DNA from: Adineta ricciae | Taxonomy: Eukaryota > Rotifera > Eurotatoria > Adinetida > Adinetidae | Assembly (NCBI GenBank): GCA_905250025.1 | Contig: CAJNOJ010000263.1 | Coordinates: forward strand, 1-64,000 | DNA length: 64,000 nucleotides | Direction of reading: 5' to 3' | Shown here: in pieces, positions 23,896-36,324 of the stretch | Layout of the letters: the number at the start of each line of letters is the position of its first letter | Numbering within the stretch: position 1 is the first letter of the stretch | Notes under the pieces: generated by a model | The model's input: the letters and a program-made list of their open reading frames with translations, nothing else | The model's database searches: none | Told to the model about the DNA's origin: nothing | Program-made: the position numbers and the translations under genes

Positions 23896-25532
23896 ACGAA
23901 CGCAGTACTATTGATGAGGGAATATCATATTCACAAAAAGAAATGAAAAAAGGAATATTCACAAGTGCAGGAATTTACTGGATAATAGAAGAGATACATT
24001 AAGAAACAAACTAATCAACACATAGAACAGAACAAAAGAATGAAGGAGATTAAAAAAACCAGAGAACAAAGGAACAGTAGTTAGACGATAAAGAACATGT
24101 ATAAGGCTATGGTCAGGTACTCTCCTGATACCCTCTCTCATCATTTTCGGATTCTCACATGACTTCATCGAAGCTAGATCCAAGATTGTTCTCCAAAAGT
24201 TTTCGTGAATCTCGATCGGTTTCGGCGATCTTCTACGTATTGATACGGTATGATTCATCAAACAAGGTTTTTTCAGATATTTTTGGTTCAATTCGATAAA
24301 AACAAATTTATGCTTTTTCAAAAGCCTACGTTAGTTTTCTGGAGACACGTTCTCGGTGAAATCTCACTCCCACCCACCCGGACAGCGCATATATGGTTCG
24401 ATAGATCTTCTGATGCTCTATCAAATAAGATACTCCCTGAAGTCCAGAGATATCTAATTATGGAGGTTTTGAGTCTGGAATGCTAGGATGTTGAAACGAG
24501 TTTCCAGAGGCTCGCCATTGTAGGAAGAAGCCAAAATCTTTTCAAAAGTAGTGATTCTAATAGTTCTGGCGATGAAGAATTCAAATCTATCATCAGAATC
24601 TCTATAGCGCAAAGTAGTGCAAAACCATGTGTTTTACAAAGAACAACGTACTTAAAATGAAACGCTCTAGCGCGTACTTGGCATTTGGAGTACAGCTGTT
24701 CAACAAGACGTCCTGTAACTTTCGACCAAGAGCAAAAAAGTCCTAGAATTGATTATTACGCAAGCCCTGAAAGTTTCAAACGATTTGGCGAGAGTCGGCG
24801 TAAACGTGTCACGCATGTCATGGAATCACCCTGCTTTAAACCAATGGGTGTGTACTGAAATCAGTAAACTCCCTAAAAAGCACAGAAAATTCCTGAAGCA
24901 TAAAGAAATCATCTTATTCTATGAAGTTTAAATATTTAGAAAAATTCAGATCGATTAATAAGCGTCGATTGAGAATTCAAATATTACATTTGAAATACGT
25001 GCAAGATTTGAGTCGCCGGATTTCAACTACTTTCCACCGAACAGGAAAACATTGGATATGATCCGTATAATCGGTATTTCGTAAATAAATCACGGAAACG
25101 TCATGGGAGTCCGTTTTCCGAGTCCTTCTTCAGGAATTCACGGGAACTTTTACGGATTCAGTCGGTTATCGTCGTAGAGCTTTAACATCGGACCACATTC
25201 TACGTCACAATGCTCATACCTGAAATTCAATCTGTTCTTCTTTTCTGATTTGGATAGCGTACAAGAGAGTCTTTTGATATACGTAGATCACCTAACAGGT
25301 AACGGATGAGTGTGTCTAACAGCGAGAGTAACATATTGATTCCACACTCACACTCTCTAGTTAGAAGAAAAAGAGATACATGAGTCGACTCTAAGACACA
25401 GAAACTAGAAAAATTATAGAACACTTTCTATTGTCTTCTTTCAACAGATCCTGCGCTCATTTTTGTAAACTGTATTATGAAAAGTAATTAAAACACATGT
25501 GTTGCTCTTTCATACCATAGGACTGAAAGGAG
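23896..25532. other. Intergenic, probable transposon debris
   Basis: Short frames on both strands; 23959-24321 minus contains RRVPDHSLIHVLYRL and hydrophobic sequence but no recognisable domain. Position next to the RT remnant suggests mobile-element debris. No gene supported. Confidence 0.4.
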
Positions 25533-26102
25533 TTAACTTGTAAGTTTAAATATTCCAAAGGATGTCACATTGTCATACGTGTCCGACAAATTTTCGTGAT
25601 CCATCACCAGATCATATTTCTCACCAGCTTTCGGTGGGCAAAGGACGACGGAAGAAGAATCAAGTTTCCCTGCAACAAGCATTGGTGGGCCCAAACCACT
25701 GTTTTTTATAGATATTAGTTCAGCATTAGGATAGTTCAATTCAATATTATGTTTGCATTGCCCTAAAGCCGCTTCGTGTGAGACTACGTATTTAACATTC
25801 AGACCAGAAAGATCTGAATTTAGTTTAAACGCGGAATGTTTGATAGTTAATTCGACTCTTGAAACTTCTGTCAAATCTTTGTTGCCAATGGCGTTTTTAG
25901 TTTCTGTAACCTGTCCGATAATTGAGTTTGAAACTGCCATAATGCCAAGGTCAATTTCTTTACTGAGCAAATGGTTCACCACATTTTCAGAAGTGGTTAA
26001 CGGAACTAAAACATAGTTTTCTATTTTATTTGATTCGACGAATCTTTTGGCGGCAATATAATTGTTACTGTTTTCGACACCTTGATAGCCAATTTTAATC
26101 AT
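25533..26102 (-). CDS. Prephenate dehydratase-like protein, no ACT domain
   Basis: Intronless 189-residue protein from ATG 26102. It spans one PDT domain: N-terminal IKIGYQGVENSNNYIAA, the NS-x2-G-x-V-x-ET signature (VSNSIIGQVTETKNA), the H-x-AL-x-QC motif (VSHEAALGQC) and a C-terminal NVTSF in the place of the canonical TRF. The catalytic Thr is kept; Arg has become Ser. PDT converts prephenate to phenylpyruvate. Bacterial and plant enzymes normally carry an ACT regulatory domain of about 80 residues, absent here, so Phe feedback is not expected. It is the first of the five chorismate-related genes in this region. The substrate could instead be isoprephenate if the neighbouring fusion protein makes it. 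I am fairly sure of the fold, less sure of the reaction. Confidence 0.75.
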   Translation of the reverse strand: MIKIGYQGVENSNNYIAAKRFVESNKIENYVLVPLTTSENVVNHLLSKEIDLGIMAVSNSIIGQVTETKNAIGNKDLTEVSRVELTIKHSAFKLNSDLSGLNVKYVVSHEAALGQCKHNIELNYPNAELISIKNSGLGPPMLVAGKLDSSSVVLCPPKAGEKYDLVMDHENLSDTYDNVTSFGIFKLTS

Positions 26103-27004
26103 GTTGTTTTGGAATTATTTCTACAAATTAAAGATAATCTAAAAGAATAATATGTCTCGGTCGGAGTTTACTATCTAATTAGAGTAAAACCTCTTATAAC
26201 GGACACTTTTTTTTTAATTCATACGATATTTACTGGAAAGGAGTTCTTGTTACCGAATGTTGAGTTTTAGGTATGTCAAGGATGAAAAGGTAGGGAAAGA
26301 AAAAGAACAGTCAATAGCTTAGATACATAAAGCAAACTTTTGACGATGCGCCGACAATCCTTGACTCGGCACATGCCTGGTCTGGAACGGTTTGTTCGTA
26401 CAATATATATATAACAATCAGCCAAATTGGCGATCAACAATTGAGCTGCTTCCTTGAAAGTCGACCGTGGCTTATGTGGAATGGTTCATATGTAGACATC
26501 TAGAATAATAAAGATTTATAGCTGAATGAAGATGAATACAATGAGTGAATTATATAAATGTATTTTACAATTATTTTTTGTTTGTCGGAAGTACAGGTAT
26601 GATAGTAAGAATAATAATGTGCCGAAAAAAATTGAAGTAAAGATGAATTGATATACTGATTCAAAGTAGTTCCTAGTCGATTCCATTGATATTTGTTCAA
26701 TATCATACTGTGCGCTTTGATTCATATTCAACTAATGACTCTCAATGGTAGTTTCTTAAATCTTTCTTGAAATTGTTATTCCAGTGGAATGTCAAAAGTA
26801 TGGACATATGTACACAGATACAGAATATTTTTCACATATATTTTCTATAGTAATTAAGGAAACAAATATAGCTATTCTTCGACTATTCCATATCAGAATA
26901 TACCACTAGCGAGTCAATTTGAATAATTTCTGTGTAAAATGAGACTGTAAGGATGTTATTAGTAACAGCATACAAAATAAAAGTCCTTTTTCGAACGAAT
27001 GCAT
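26103..27004. other. Intergenic between prephenate dehydratase-like and chorismate synthase genes
   Basis: Upstream of the former and downstream of the latter, so it holds the promoter of 25533-26102. Only low-complexity frames; nothing else recognised. Confidence 0.45.
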
Positions 27005-29130
27005 TCATACACTAATATTATCAGTCTTTGCTTTTTGAAGAAGTATTTGGTCAGCTAAAACCAATGCTGTCATCCCTTCGACGATCGGAACTGCTCTTGG
27101 TACAACGCATGGATCGTGGCGTCCTTTTGCATTCAACAAGCATGGTTCACCATCAAACGTACAGGTCATTTGAGTTTTGCCAATGGTAGCTGGTGGCTTA
27201 AAAGCTACACGAAACAGAATTGGTTCACCATTACTAATGCCACCTTGTATACCGCCGCTATTATTCGTTTTCGTTGTCAATTTCGTATTACAAGATGATG
27301 CGTCATTTGTGAACATATCGTTATGTTGTGAGCCTCTCATCTTCGTTCCTTCGAATCCACTTCCAATTTCGAATCCTGAAACAAAGAATGCCATTTCACT
27401 CATTCTTTCTCAGGTTAAATTTGTAGTAACCACTTTTGCAAATTCCTGAGAATGCAACAAGAGAGGATCTGCCCGCTCATGAAAAAGCCCTATAGCACAT
27501 TTAAAAGGAGAGGAACGCTTAAAAACATGTATAAATCCAGTTCTAGTTAATAGTCAACTGTCATGGACAAAACAATGCTCGTTTTACTTGATATAAATAT
27601 CATATTTGGGAACGACCAAGAAAACAAGTAAATTTGCGTATGTTCCGAACTTTTCCGCAACCTGCTGTCTATGAAAATTCAATCTATGATTTTCTCACCT
27701 ATATGCGAACAGAAGACTTAAATCCAGATCACTATTTTATTGCCTTCTCACTTACACGGTAACTTCGAGTAGCGTTTTACAAACAGAAAACTTGGTTTTA
27801 ATAACAAAAATATGACACAAAAGCGATGTAGCTGTATTTAACTTAGGATAGAGTTTCAGAACTACCTCTTATATTAAATTATGATTAATACGTAAAAAGC
27901 CAAACTTCTAAATACTTTTTTATTCATTGAAGTTCGTCTTTCTGATATAATAAGACCTATTTGATTACAACACGTCGAATTGGTGCAAACGATGATACGC
28001 TAGTCTCGTAAACTTCATTATACGTACAGTTTTCCAACGGAGAGTTACTATTATAAAGGACGTGAGTCTCAGCATGAGCAAGATCAAACTTTATAGTAAT
28101 CGTGTTCGAATTCTCAGGATACGATCTTCTTTCGTACATATGTTCGGTCTTCTCTTCAGCTTGGTGCGATGGCAAGAAGCTTTTCCTGAACAGCTGCTGA
28201 AAAATGTATTTGTATGTAATCTCTCGTAAATGCTATTGCAATCTTCGACGATTTCATCTAGGCCCACCAATCAGAAGTCAGAATCGATTCCTCTAGAACT
28301 ACAGTCTTTGAGTGGAGTTACCTTTAGTGGCTGGTATCGAGAGCATAGCATGTGCCAACATAGCTTCTAACTTATCGAATACTGGCTCACCAATACCAGC
28401 AGGAATGTTTCGACAGATACACGTTATGATTCCACCAACTGAATCTTGATCATTCAACGCTGCTTCTACTTCGTGAATCATCAATTCAGCTGTTTTCTGA
28501 TCTGGACAGCGCACTAAACTTTGATCTATTTGTGTCCGTTTTAGTGCAGACTCTTTTAGTAGCGACTCAGTTTCTGGTGGTATTTGAATTCGCCCAATGC
28601 CACTTACATAAGCAATAATTTCTATCCCATAACACTCAGATAACCATTTTTCAGCGATAGCCCCAGCTGCAACCTACAACGATGAAATCGAAAAAATCGT
28701 GTACGCGGCGCATACTGTACTACGCGAAATTTACTCTTCCTATCGTTTCTCTTGCACTCGATCGTCCTCCACCGGACGCTGCCCGAATGCCATATTTCTT
28801 CTGATAAGTGTAATCGGCATGCGATGGACGTGGTATATCGAGCATAGAGACATAATCTTCTGGTTTACAGTCTCTATTCGGAACAAAGAGACAAATTGGT
28901 GTTCCCAGTGTTGTATTCGCTTCTGTACCAGATAATATTTGAACTAAATCTGCCTCGCCACGTAATGTCGTAAGTTTTGATTGTCCTGGTTTACGACGAT
29001 CTAATTGTGCTTGTATATCGCTTTCGTTTAACTTCATTCTCGGTGGAACACCTTGGACAATGCATCCAACGCCAGCACAGTGACTTTCACCAAATGTTGT
29101 CACTTGAAATATAGTACCGAATGTCGACAT
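27005..29130 (-). CDS. aroC: Chorismate synthase, three exons
   Basis: Catalyses 5-enolpyruvylshikimate-3-phosphate to chorismate, the seventh shikimate step, using reduced FMN. Exons 28735-29130, 28322-28673 and 27005-27375 join in frame to 372 residues, the normal family length. N-terminal [19 protein letters not shown] has the active-site His; [22 protein letters not shown] and the FMN-binding [15 protein letters not shown] are complete. That last motif runs across intron 1 into [10 protein letters not shown]. Exon 2 ends in SIPATKG, completed by [10 protein letters not shown] in exon 3, and the end carries [14 protein letters not shown]. The STFGT start and SHADYTY form resemble eukaryotic (fungal-type) enzymes. 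Intron 1 is 61 nt and intron 2 is 946 nt, both GT-AG. The protein appears fully functional. Intrinsic flavin reductase activity cannot be judged. Confidence 0.93.
27376..28321 (-). other. Large intron 2 of the chorismate synthase gene
   Basis: Phase-1 intron with donor GTAACT and acceptor TTTGTTTCAG; it splits the codon for Gly in ATKGFEIG. It is 946 nt, much longer than the 50-65 nt introns elsewhere. It holds a 72-codon frame on the same strand (27957-28175) without a recognisable domain. Confidence 0.85.
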
Positions 29131-30260
29131 ATTTGGCTCTCAACAAAATGATATTGCTGTTGATCGATGATAATTAGCAAGCAAACTCTATTAGCGATTC
29201 TTTCAATCTAGAATCAAAGCAAGTAGATGAACTTTTTCCACCCCGTTGATTCTGATAGATTATCTATTAAACGAAAGACTGCACCCTCTAAAGTTCCAAT
29301 AGTTATAATTCTTTTTAAAATATACAGTACCACTATTGAATTTTTTACATCGTGCTAAACCGGCTAAGGGTCGAGTGAATGTGTATCTGATGAATTTTAT
29401 ATCCTCGAATAATACAAAAAAGATAATCGCTGTATAACCGGTCTCCGTAAAAACTGCTCTTAGTTCTACAATATTAATCGATGCACAAAAAGTTACCTGT
29501 ATGTTATTATCTCTCAACGGTCTTACTTGAGGTACCAAACCAAATTGCATTTAGGGTAATGAGGAGATTAATATTCCATTGGTATAGTTACTTATCGATG
29601 AATCTTCTACTGCTACTATGGAGATATATATATATATACATCATTTTCCACCGAAAATTGAGTGAAGGTTCCGTGCATTCAGTTTAACATAGAAACTAGA
29701 TATAAGAACGGACACAATAGTGACTGGTACTGAAAAGAAAATGCAAGTAACTACTTTGCACCGACCATATGTACCTCCGTTGCCCTCACTTTTAGCGCGT
29801 GATTTGTGTCCTTTGATAAAAAATACACGTCTCACCTGTCCATTGCGCTCTTCGCTTTTGTAATAGGCCGATACAAGCGATATTCATCAGTAATGCATCA
29901 TCGGATGTACATCTTTTTTCTTTCGTTCTGCTCATTTTTCTCTCTGACGCTCTCGCTTCTATATTTGTTAGATTTCTTAGATTAATTGAAATTTGTATTG
30001 CTGGTTTTCATCCATGCACGACTTCTAACTAATTTTCTAAACATAATCGCGATATCAAGCAGGAATCCGCCGCTTTCTTTTCCATTTTCTTCGTACATTT
30101 TGCTCTTCATCGGTGGCTAATGCTCCTTCAAGAGATGAGTTCTCTTCGTCAGTGAAATGTTTTCACTTAGATTTTCTTCGTAAACCTAGATGTTCATTCG
30201 TTGTTAATGTTTCCCCAAAATCTGAATTTTCTTCAGCAGCAATCCAATCTTCGTCCGACA
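29131..30260. other. Intergenic upstream of chorismate synthase
   Basis: Should contain the chorismate synthase promoter. Contains a short (TA)n run near 29625. No gene recognised. Confidence 0.45.
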
Positions 30261-30720
30261 TAGCGGCGTAGCCACAGGTGGGCTGGGTGGGCTGAGCCCG
30301 CCCTAAAAATGTTTGAGCCCACCTAGAAACAATTTTTATGTTTTTAAGAAAACTTACCATAAGAGATAGGAAAAATGCTACATCATATTGTTTAAAAAAA
30401 GTAAAAGTTTTGAATGGAAATTCTTAATCGTTATCCATTGCTAGTTAGTCCAATTTCGTCAGTATGTGCTAATATGTGTCTTTCATAGTTCACTATATTC
30501 TTCAAGTTCTCTATGACATATTTTATTCCCTTTGTTGTTTCGCAACCTTTTTCACTCTTCCTATGTCCTTTTCTCGTATGTTCTCCATGCTCTCTTTCTG
30601 CATGATATCAGTTATCATATTCATCCACCATGGCTTTTTCGTATGACGCATCCACTAGATAGCGGCGTAGTCACAGGTGGGCTGAGCCCACCCTACCAAG
30701 AAACCCTGACTACGCCGCTA
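30261..30720. repeat. MITE-like element with TAGCGGCGTAG terminal inverted repeats
   Basis: The left end starts TAGCGGCGTAGCCACAGG and the right end closes with TGACTACGCCGCTA, its inverse. A second copy of the left end lies at 30660 (TAGCGGCGTAGTCACAGG), so the last 61 bp also form a minimal element with two inverted ends. No transposase is encoded. It lies between chorismate synthase and DAHP synthase. A non-autonomous DNA transposon, family not certain. Confidence 0.6.
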
Positions 30721-31219
30721 GTTCTTGCTGCAGCATTTTATTTCTTCTTTTATTATTTCTGATCACAAAGACAATTCGGAGGAATAACACTATCGCTATT
30801 CTTCAATGTAGAAGATCTGTCTTATACAATACAGAAAATAATCTTTATGCAGAACGGAAAAGAGTAGAGAACAAACAGTGACAGTACAAGGTAATATTCA
30901 TAATGCGAACATTAGTAACAAGATAACATTACGCAAGGATACTAACTCATAAGATACGACATCTAGATGGACGTGTCTGTTGGCATACAAGTGGCCTAAC
31001 ATCTTCAATGCTCTATCTCTGTTGATGGAACATTGGAAATTTCATTTATTCGTTGTCCAGAAAAAGAACTGCATTTTTCCTATGATTTTATTAGAGAGAA
31101 TTGATGATAAGATTGATTTACATGCATATTTTAACTTCAAAAAAAAGATCACGCCACATATTCTCAGTGGAGTGGAATAAGGAGTGATCTTTGAAAAAAA
31201 ATTGTCAGAGTTTATACGA

Positions 31220-32368
31220 TCATTGGTGATGGTTAACATTGGTGTTTGAAACGGATTCAGTACTAACAATCTTTGATTGATAGTTACGATGTCGACGATC
31301 AGCAACAGATTCTGCTAGTAATTGTAATTGCGCTGTGCTCACGTCCCAGCCTAAGCATGAGTCAGTTATCGATTGGCCGTATTTCAATAAATGTTTTTTC
31401 CCTTCGAGAAAGGTTTGACGTCCACAGACGAGATTCGATTCAATCATGACGCCCATAATTGATTGATCGCCGTTAGCTATTTGCTGGCAAATATCTTCGA
31501 TTACATGTTTTTGACGTTCGCCATCTTTCAAAGAGTTTCCATGGGAACAATCAATCATGATCTTACTCGTTACATTATTCGCTTTTAACCGTTTTTGAGT
31601 TTCCATGACGTGCTTCGATGAATAGTTAGGACCTGTCACACTGCCGCCTCGCAACACTACATGTACATCTTCGTTGCCCGATGTATAGCAGCTAACAATG
31701 TTGCCCCAATGATCGATTGACAACGAGGCATGGGCCATTCCACTCGTTACACATGCGTCTACCGCCGTTTGCACGCATCCGTTCGATCCATTCTTGAAAC
31801 CGATCGGTATATTTAAACCACTAACTAATTCCCGGTGTATTTGCGACTCGGTTGTGCGAGCACCGATTGCAGCCCAACTGACCAAGTCGGACACGTAGGG
31901 TACGATCATCGGTTGTAAAAATTCACAAGCACAAGGCAGATGGAAACTGTTAATCGTGAGTAATAATTGTCGAGACAGTTGCAAGCCGTCACTGATGTTG
32001 CTCGTGCCGTCTAAATGAGGATCGTATACGAGGCCTTTCCAACCGACTGTGGTACGTGGTTTTTCAAAATAGACTCGCATTACAATTAATAATGTTGACA
32101 CGTGTTTTTTAGCAACAATGCTCAATTTTTTTGCATACTCAATCGCTTCGGTGATATTATGTATTGAGCAAGGACCAATCACCACCAATAAGCGATCATC
32201 CTTGCCATGAATAATGTCTGATATTTCTCGACGCGTTTTAGAAATAAACCGTTCTATGTCATGTGGACATGGGTGTTTGGCGATCATGGCACCTGGATTG
32301 GTCAATATTTGTGAATGTACTACTCCTTTAAAATGAGTTTGTTCTGAATCATCGACGGTGTTAGTCAT
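31220..32368 (-). CDS. aroG: Class I DAHP synthase (AroG/ARO3/ARO4 type)
   Basis: Condenses PEP with erythrose 4-phosphate, the first committed step of the shikimate pathway. Intronless, 382 residues from ATG 32368, slightly longer than the usual 350-370 through a C-terminal tail rich in Ser, Asn and His. Signature segments are complete: VIGPCSIHN with the metal-binding Cys, MRVYFEKPRTTVGWKGL, DPHLDGTSNI, IGARTTESQIHRELVSGL, GFKNGSNG, VLRGGSVTGPNY, IDCSHGNS with the metal-binding His, and GVMIESNL. The GARTTESQ and KNGxxG motifs mark the AroG-type class Ia enzymes, which are Phe-, Tyr- or Trp-sensitive in bacteria and yeast. Which amino acid regulates this one cannot be read directly. Lies in the same direction as chorismate synthase, about 2 kb upstream of it. 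Confidence 0.93.
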   Translation of the reverse strand: MTNTVDDSEQTHFKGVVHSQILTNPGAMIAKHPCPHDIERFISKTRREISDIIHGKDDRLLVVIGPCSIHNITEAIEYAKKLSIVAKKHVSTLLIVMRVYFEKPRTTVGWKGLVYDPHLDGTSNISDGLQLSRQLLLTINSFHLPCACEFLQPMIVPYVSDLVSWAAIGARTTESQIHRELVSGLNIPIGFKNGSNGCVQTAVDACVTSGMAHASLSIDHWGNIVSCYTSGNEDVHVVLRGGSVTGPNYSSKHVMETQKRLKANNVTSKIMIDCSHGNSLKDGERQKHVIEDICQQIANGDQSIMGVMIESNLVCGRQTFLEGKKHLLKYGQSITDSCLGWDVSTAQLQLLAESVADRRHRNYQSKIVSTESVSNTNVNHHQ

Positions 32369-33960
32369 ATGTGACAGTTTTGTAATGGGTTAAATTTAGT
32401 AATCAATTTTTTATCTACAAGAGATCTACACTATTACAGAGGTGCTGAAGTTTATTGCAATGTGTTTTCAAAGAAGCATAATTATTTTTTTCTCACTTGC
32501 GCATGCATATGGTTCGCACCTAATGTGCTCAGTTGGTTTAAATTATAGAGACTCTTTGCCTGCTTTAGTTTTTGATTGATTCTCAGCCAATACGAGCGAA
32601 TAAGATATACGAATTGGGATAGAAAACGCGAGACAATGAACAGGTAGATCGACCCACTCTCAATTTCCTGACAGTAGTACATACATATATGGACACAGAT
32701 AGTTAATTTCTAATTCTTCTCAGTTTCACTAGCTCCATAGATCTGTATTCTGGCAAGAAGTTTGTTTAAAAATCCGAGAACCCGTAAAGAGTCTTATTCG
32801 AAAGAGCAAATAACACTACTACAGAAAACCGTTCGTGAACTAACTAGAAAAAGTAAATGCAAATCAGGCTTCCACATCGCTTCTAAAGCAATTCAAAATA
32901 CGCTATTTTACGTACTTAGTAGCTCGGAACTCCTTGACTAAAATGAGATAAAACGTAGCATGTAGCTCAGAACAGAACTTCATCGAATCCTTATTACGAA
33001 AGTTTGCTGTACAGTTAATTCTATATATCGCGCTAAAAGCATTACAGAAGCCTGAAATAAATTATTATTATTATCAGTGTTTTATGTAATATTTGTCCGT
33101 GGGGAATTTTCGTCAGGAGATTGGTTACAGTGATTCGATCAATACATTTACTTACTACAGTACACTCCTACTCTATTCTGGTACATAGATACAATATACT
33201 TGCGTACGTTCGAACTCGGTTAATTTGCATTTAAAGACTGGCACTAAGTACGCGTGTATTCAAGTTTTACTTGCGTACCGTATTAGGGAAAAAATTAATG
33301 TGTTGCTTTGATTAATGTTTCCTATAGCCATATCTTCTAGTTTCGTTGTTTAGTGACAGCTATAGAAAGAAAGAAAAAAAAAGGAAAAGTAGCTACAACG
33401 GAGTCGTATTTACACATAAATTGATATTATCCAATATACGTAATTTATGTTTTGTGTGAAAGATAATGCAAAAGGGACGCCCAAGGGAAGATTAAAAACC
33501 CAGCAAATCTTTCACACCTACATTAACACATTCAGCACGATGTGTTATCTAAAGTCTCGTTTTTGTTTCAATTACTTATTGCATAACGTGATGTTTCTCA
33601 GTGAAACAGTCAAGACAACAAAACTTGTTGCAATCAGAACAAAAGGTTGATATTTTCTTTGCTCTTGAATTACTTGCTTCTTTTGATTGTTCCTGTCTGT
33701 TTTTTACATAGCAGCCAGCACAGCGCCTTCGATTATCGCGGGTAGATCTTTCTCATTCCTCAAGCATGTGATTAGCAAGTTTACATTTCATCTGACCTGT
33801 GGATTATTGTCTCAGGCCAGGTTTCAGATTTTCGAATGGCATACCAACTAGTAAAGATACCACAAGGCTTCCACGAAACTTCAGACTGGTCACATCTCTT
33901 GCGGTATAGTTTTCTTTGCGTATCAAATATCAGTTCACATACCACTTTTCGATCATGAGT
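32369..33960. other. Intergenic upstream of DAHP synthase
   Basis: No recognisable gene; frames are below 70 codons. It contains an ATT-repeat tract near 33061. The promoter of DAHP synthase is expected near 32370-32500. Confidence 0.45.
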
Positions 33961-33997
33961 TGCCTAATTCGACTCAAATTATAAGTCGAATTAGGCA
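33961..33997. other. Perfect 14-bp inverted repeat (hairpin)
   Basis: TGCCTAATTCGACT, a 9-nt AT-rich loop, then its exact complement AGTCGAATTAGGCA. It lies in non-coding DNA between DAHP synthase and the lyase/isochorismate synthase fusion. It could be a foldback remnant, a cruciform-forming site or part of an RNA. No function can be assigned. Confidence 0.75.
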
Positions 33998-36324
33998 GCT
34001 ACTTTTTTCATCGGAACTTCCCGATTCAAGGCCCATTTTTATCAAGATCATCGTCTGAAGAGCTCACTTCGCTAAGTGAACTACCAATTTATTTTGTCTC
34101 TGTTTCTTCAGACGATATGTGAATTATTTTCAACTCTCAGTTGCTTTTGTATATAAAAATACAGGAAGACAAGAACAATGAATAAAAAAAACTGCGCATT
34201 CCGTTTTCTTGTCGCGCACGTACCGTCTATATAATGTAAAAGAATGAAAAAGAGACGTCCGAAATTTTTCATTCAGTTGCGAAAAATACTTCCTTAAGTG
34301 ATGATACAAAAAATGGAACGATGAATATTAATGTAGAAGACGTCGAAAGCCTCATTAAATACATTTATTAGAAGTTAACTATCTAGGAAAATGAATTTCC
34401 CCAGAAATTTAAAAAAAAAGAATCATGTTGAATGTGTTAATCAATAACACAACTGCTAGAATTATTTTTCATATTTCATGCTAGTTTAAAAAGATTATGA
34501 TTCGCGAACAAGCATTCTTCAAAATAATTTGTCATTATACACTCGTACTAAGTACAAATGTACTCAGGTATATTGTATTTACGTACCACTATTTTACTGT
34601 TGAAGCTATACTGTGTAATATAGATTCCAAGTAAAACGTGCGAAAAAGACTTTGTATTTTATACAAACTGTACTAATATCTCTCTCTTTTAGACAATGCA
34701 GTAGATAATCTGAGTTTTCTTCGCAGGCACTGCTCACGACCCAAGTCTCAGTTGCTTCGACTGAGCAGAATATTAGTAACTCAAATACCAAAGCCCTAGT
34801 TTGCGTGATTCAATTTAGTTAAGAAAATGGTAGACGCGGCTAACTTCTAAGTGCTCCTCACTCCGTACTACATACCCAGCAAAAATGTGATCGAAAAGTG
34901 AAGTTGTCTTTCTACCAGTAAACGAAATTTATGTTTTTTCAAGGATTTGAATGTACAGTGGTAGAAACTGAGCGAACGAAGCATCAAAGTACAACATATC
35001 ATGCGTTGAATGCACAGTGTACACCCAGCTGTGTGCGTGATAGCGAAAGAAATAGATGTACCAATGCGCATGCACAAAAAGTGTGTATTCGAGGACGCAT
35101 TGTATAAGTGAGGAGGATCGAACAAACGTTTGTGAGTATCTATGCACCTTTACTCAGTGATGAGTATAATGAACATCATATTCAACCACATGAGACTCTT
35201 CGATCACGTCATCTGACGATCAGTTGTAGAGAAAGAAGAGTATTAAAAAGTCGAGTATGGCGAACATTGTGTCAAATGAACGTAAGACACTAACAATCTC
35301 TATTTAGAGCTATCCCGGAATATTGCATGTAAGAGACAATTGCTTAGCGAAAAACGTTTATCTCCGTCAGCGGTTTCGATTTGGTTCAAAATTTCGCGAC
35401 ACTTAAAACTAACTGAGATAGAAAATCCCTATAAGTTTCAGCTCAAATTGACTCACTATTCCTGACAAATCGACATCGTCCTGAAAGACAGTCTGTTCAT
35501 TTCTCTATTTCTTTCAATACGGTCCAGCATAGTAGAACTCGACTTTTTTAGAAAACCTAAACGTTAAAGCCGCTTTTCTTTTGATCATAAATACTTTCTG
35601 GTATATCTATCCAATCAATTTCGAAATGAAAGGACTTGGACGTGTAAGACCTCAAATCGGCCCGTTTGTATTTTTCGCACCAAATCCTATCGAACTTTTA
35701 TATCAATGGAAAGAGAAAGTTCAGACGCTATGAACAAGATCATTGATTTGCAGCCATCAATTGAATAATTGATCTTTAAATAGTGAGCTTGATTCTATAA
35801 AAAAAAAGTATAAAACAATAGAAGTTAAATTATGATTTTAGTAGTTCTTGAATAGGGCTGTCAAATGGGCACGGGCAGCATTTCGAGTATTTCGGCTTTT
35901 AAATTAAAATATTCGTTGAAAGATAAGATTAGATAAAACATACAACAGATATGATGGTGGTATACCAGTGTATTGGATTTCTGCCTCCTTAAATCGAATA
36001 ATCAATCGATGGTACACATATAGAATTGACGGCCTATTCAAAAGCTACCAAGTTCATAATTCATGACTAAAAAATCAATGATTCTGTTTATAGCGTCTCA
36101 TCTTCAAAACTCGATCGAACCCCGATGAGTTTGGTACCAGAATGTTCGTCTGAAATTGCTCTTTCCGTTGATATAAAGTTCGATAGAGTATCGTGCGAAA
36201 AATACGAACGGGCCGATTTAGGGTCTTATACGCGCCCGTCCTTTTTCTGCCGATCAAATCAATTTGTCGTTGATAGTATACTGTTCTTCACAATTATAAA
36301 GTGTTGCATACATTTAAGATTACT
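33998..36324. other. Intergenic upstream of the lyase/isochorismate synthase gene
   Basis: Frames are short and featureless on both strands. The 5' UTR of the downstream gene may begin in an upstream exon, because TTCTTCACAATTATAAAG before 36301 resembles an acceptor, but I cannot prove it. Confidence 0.4.

Noticed and set aside
33961-33997. Hairpin as a bacterial-type terminator
   Set aside because: It has no T-run behind it, is not next to a gene end, and the genome is eukaryotic.
36301-36324. GTG start of the lyase/isochorismate synthase protein at 36301
   Set aside because: GTG is not a normal start in animal nuclear genes; ATG at 36325 leaves the whole PchB-like domain intact.
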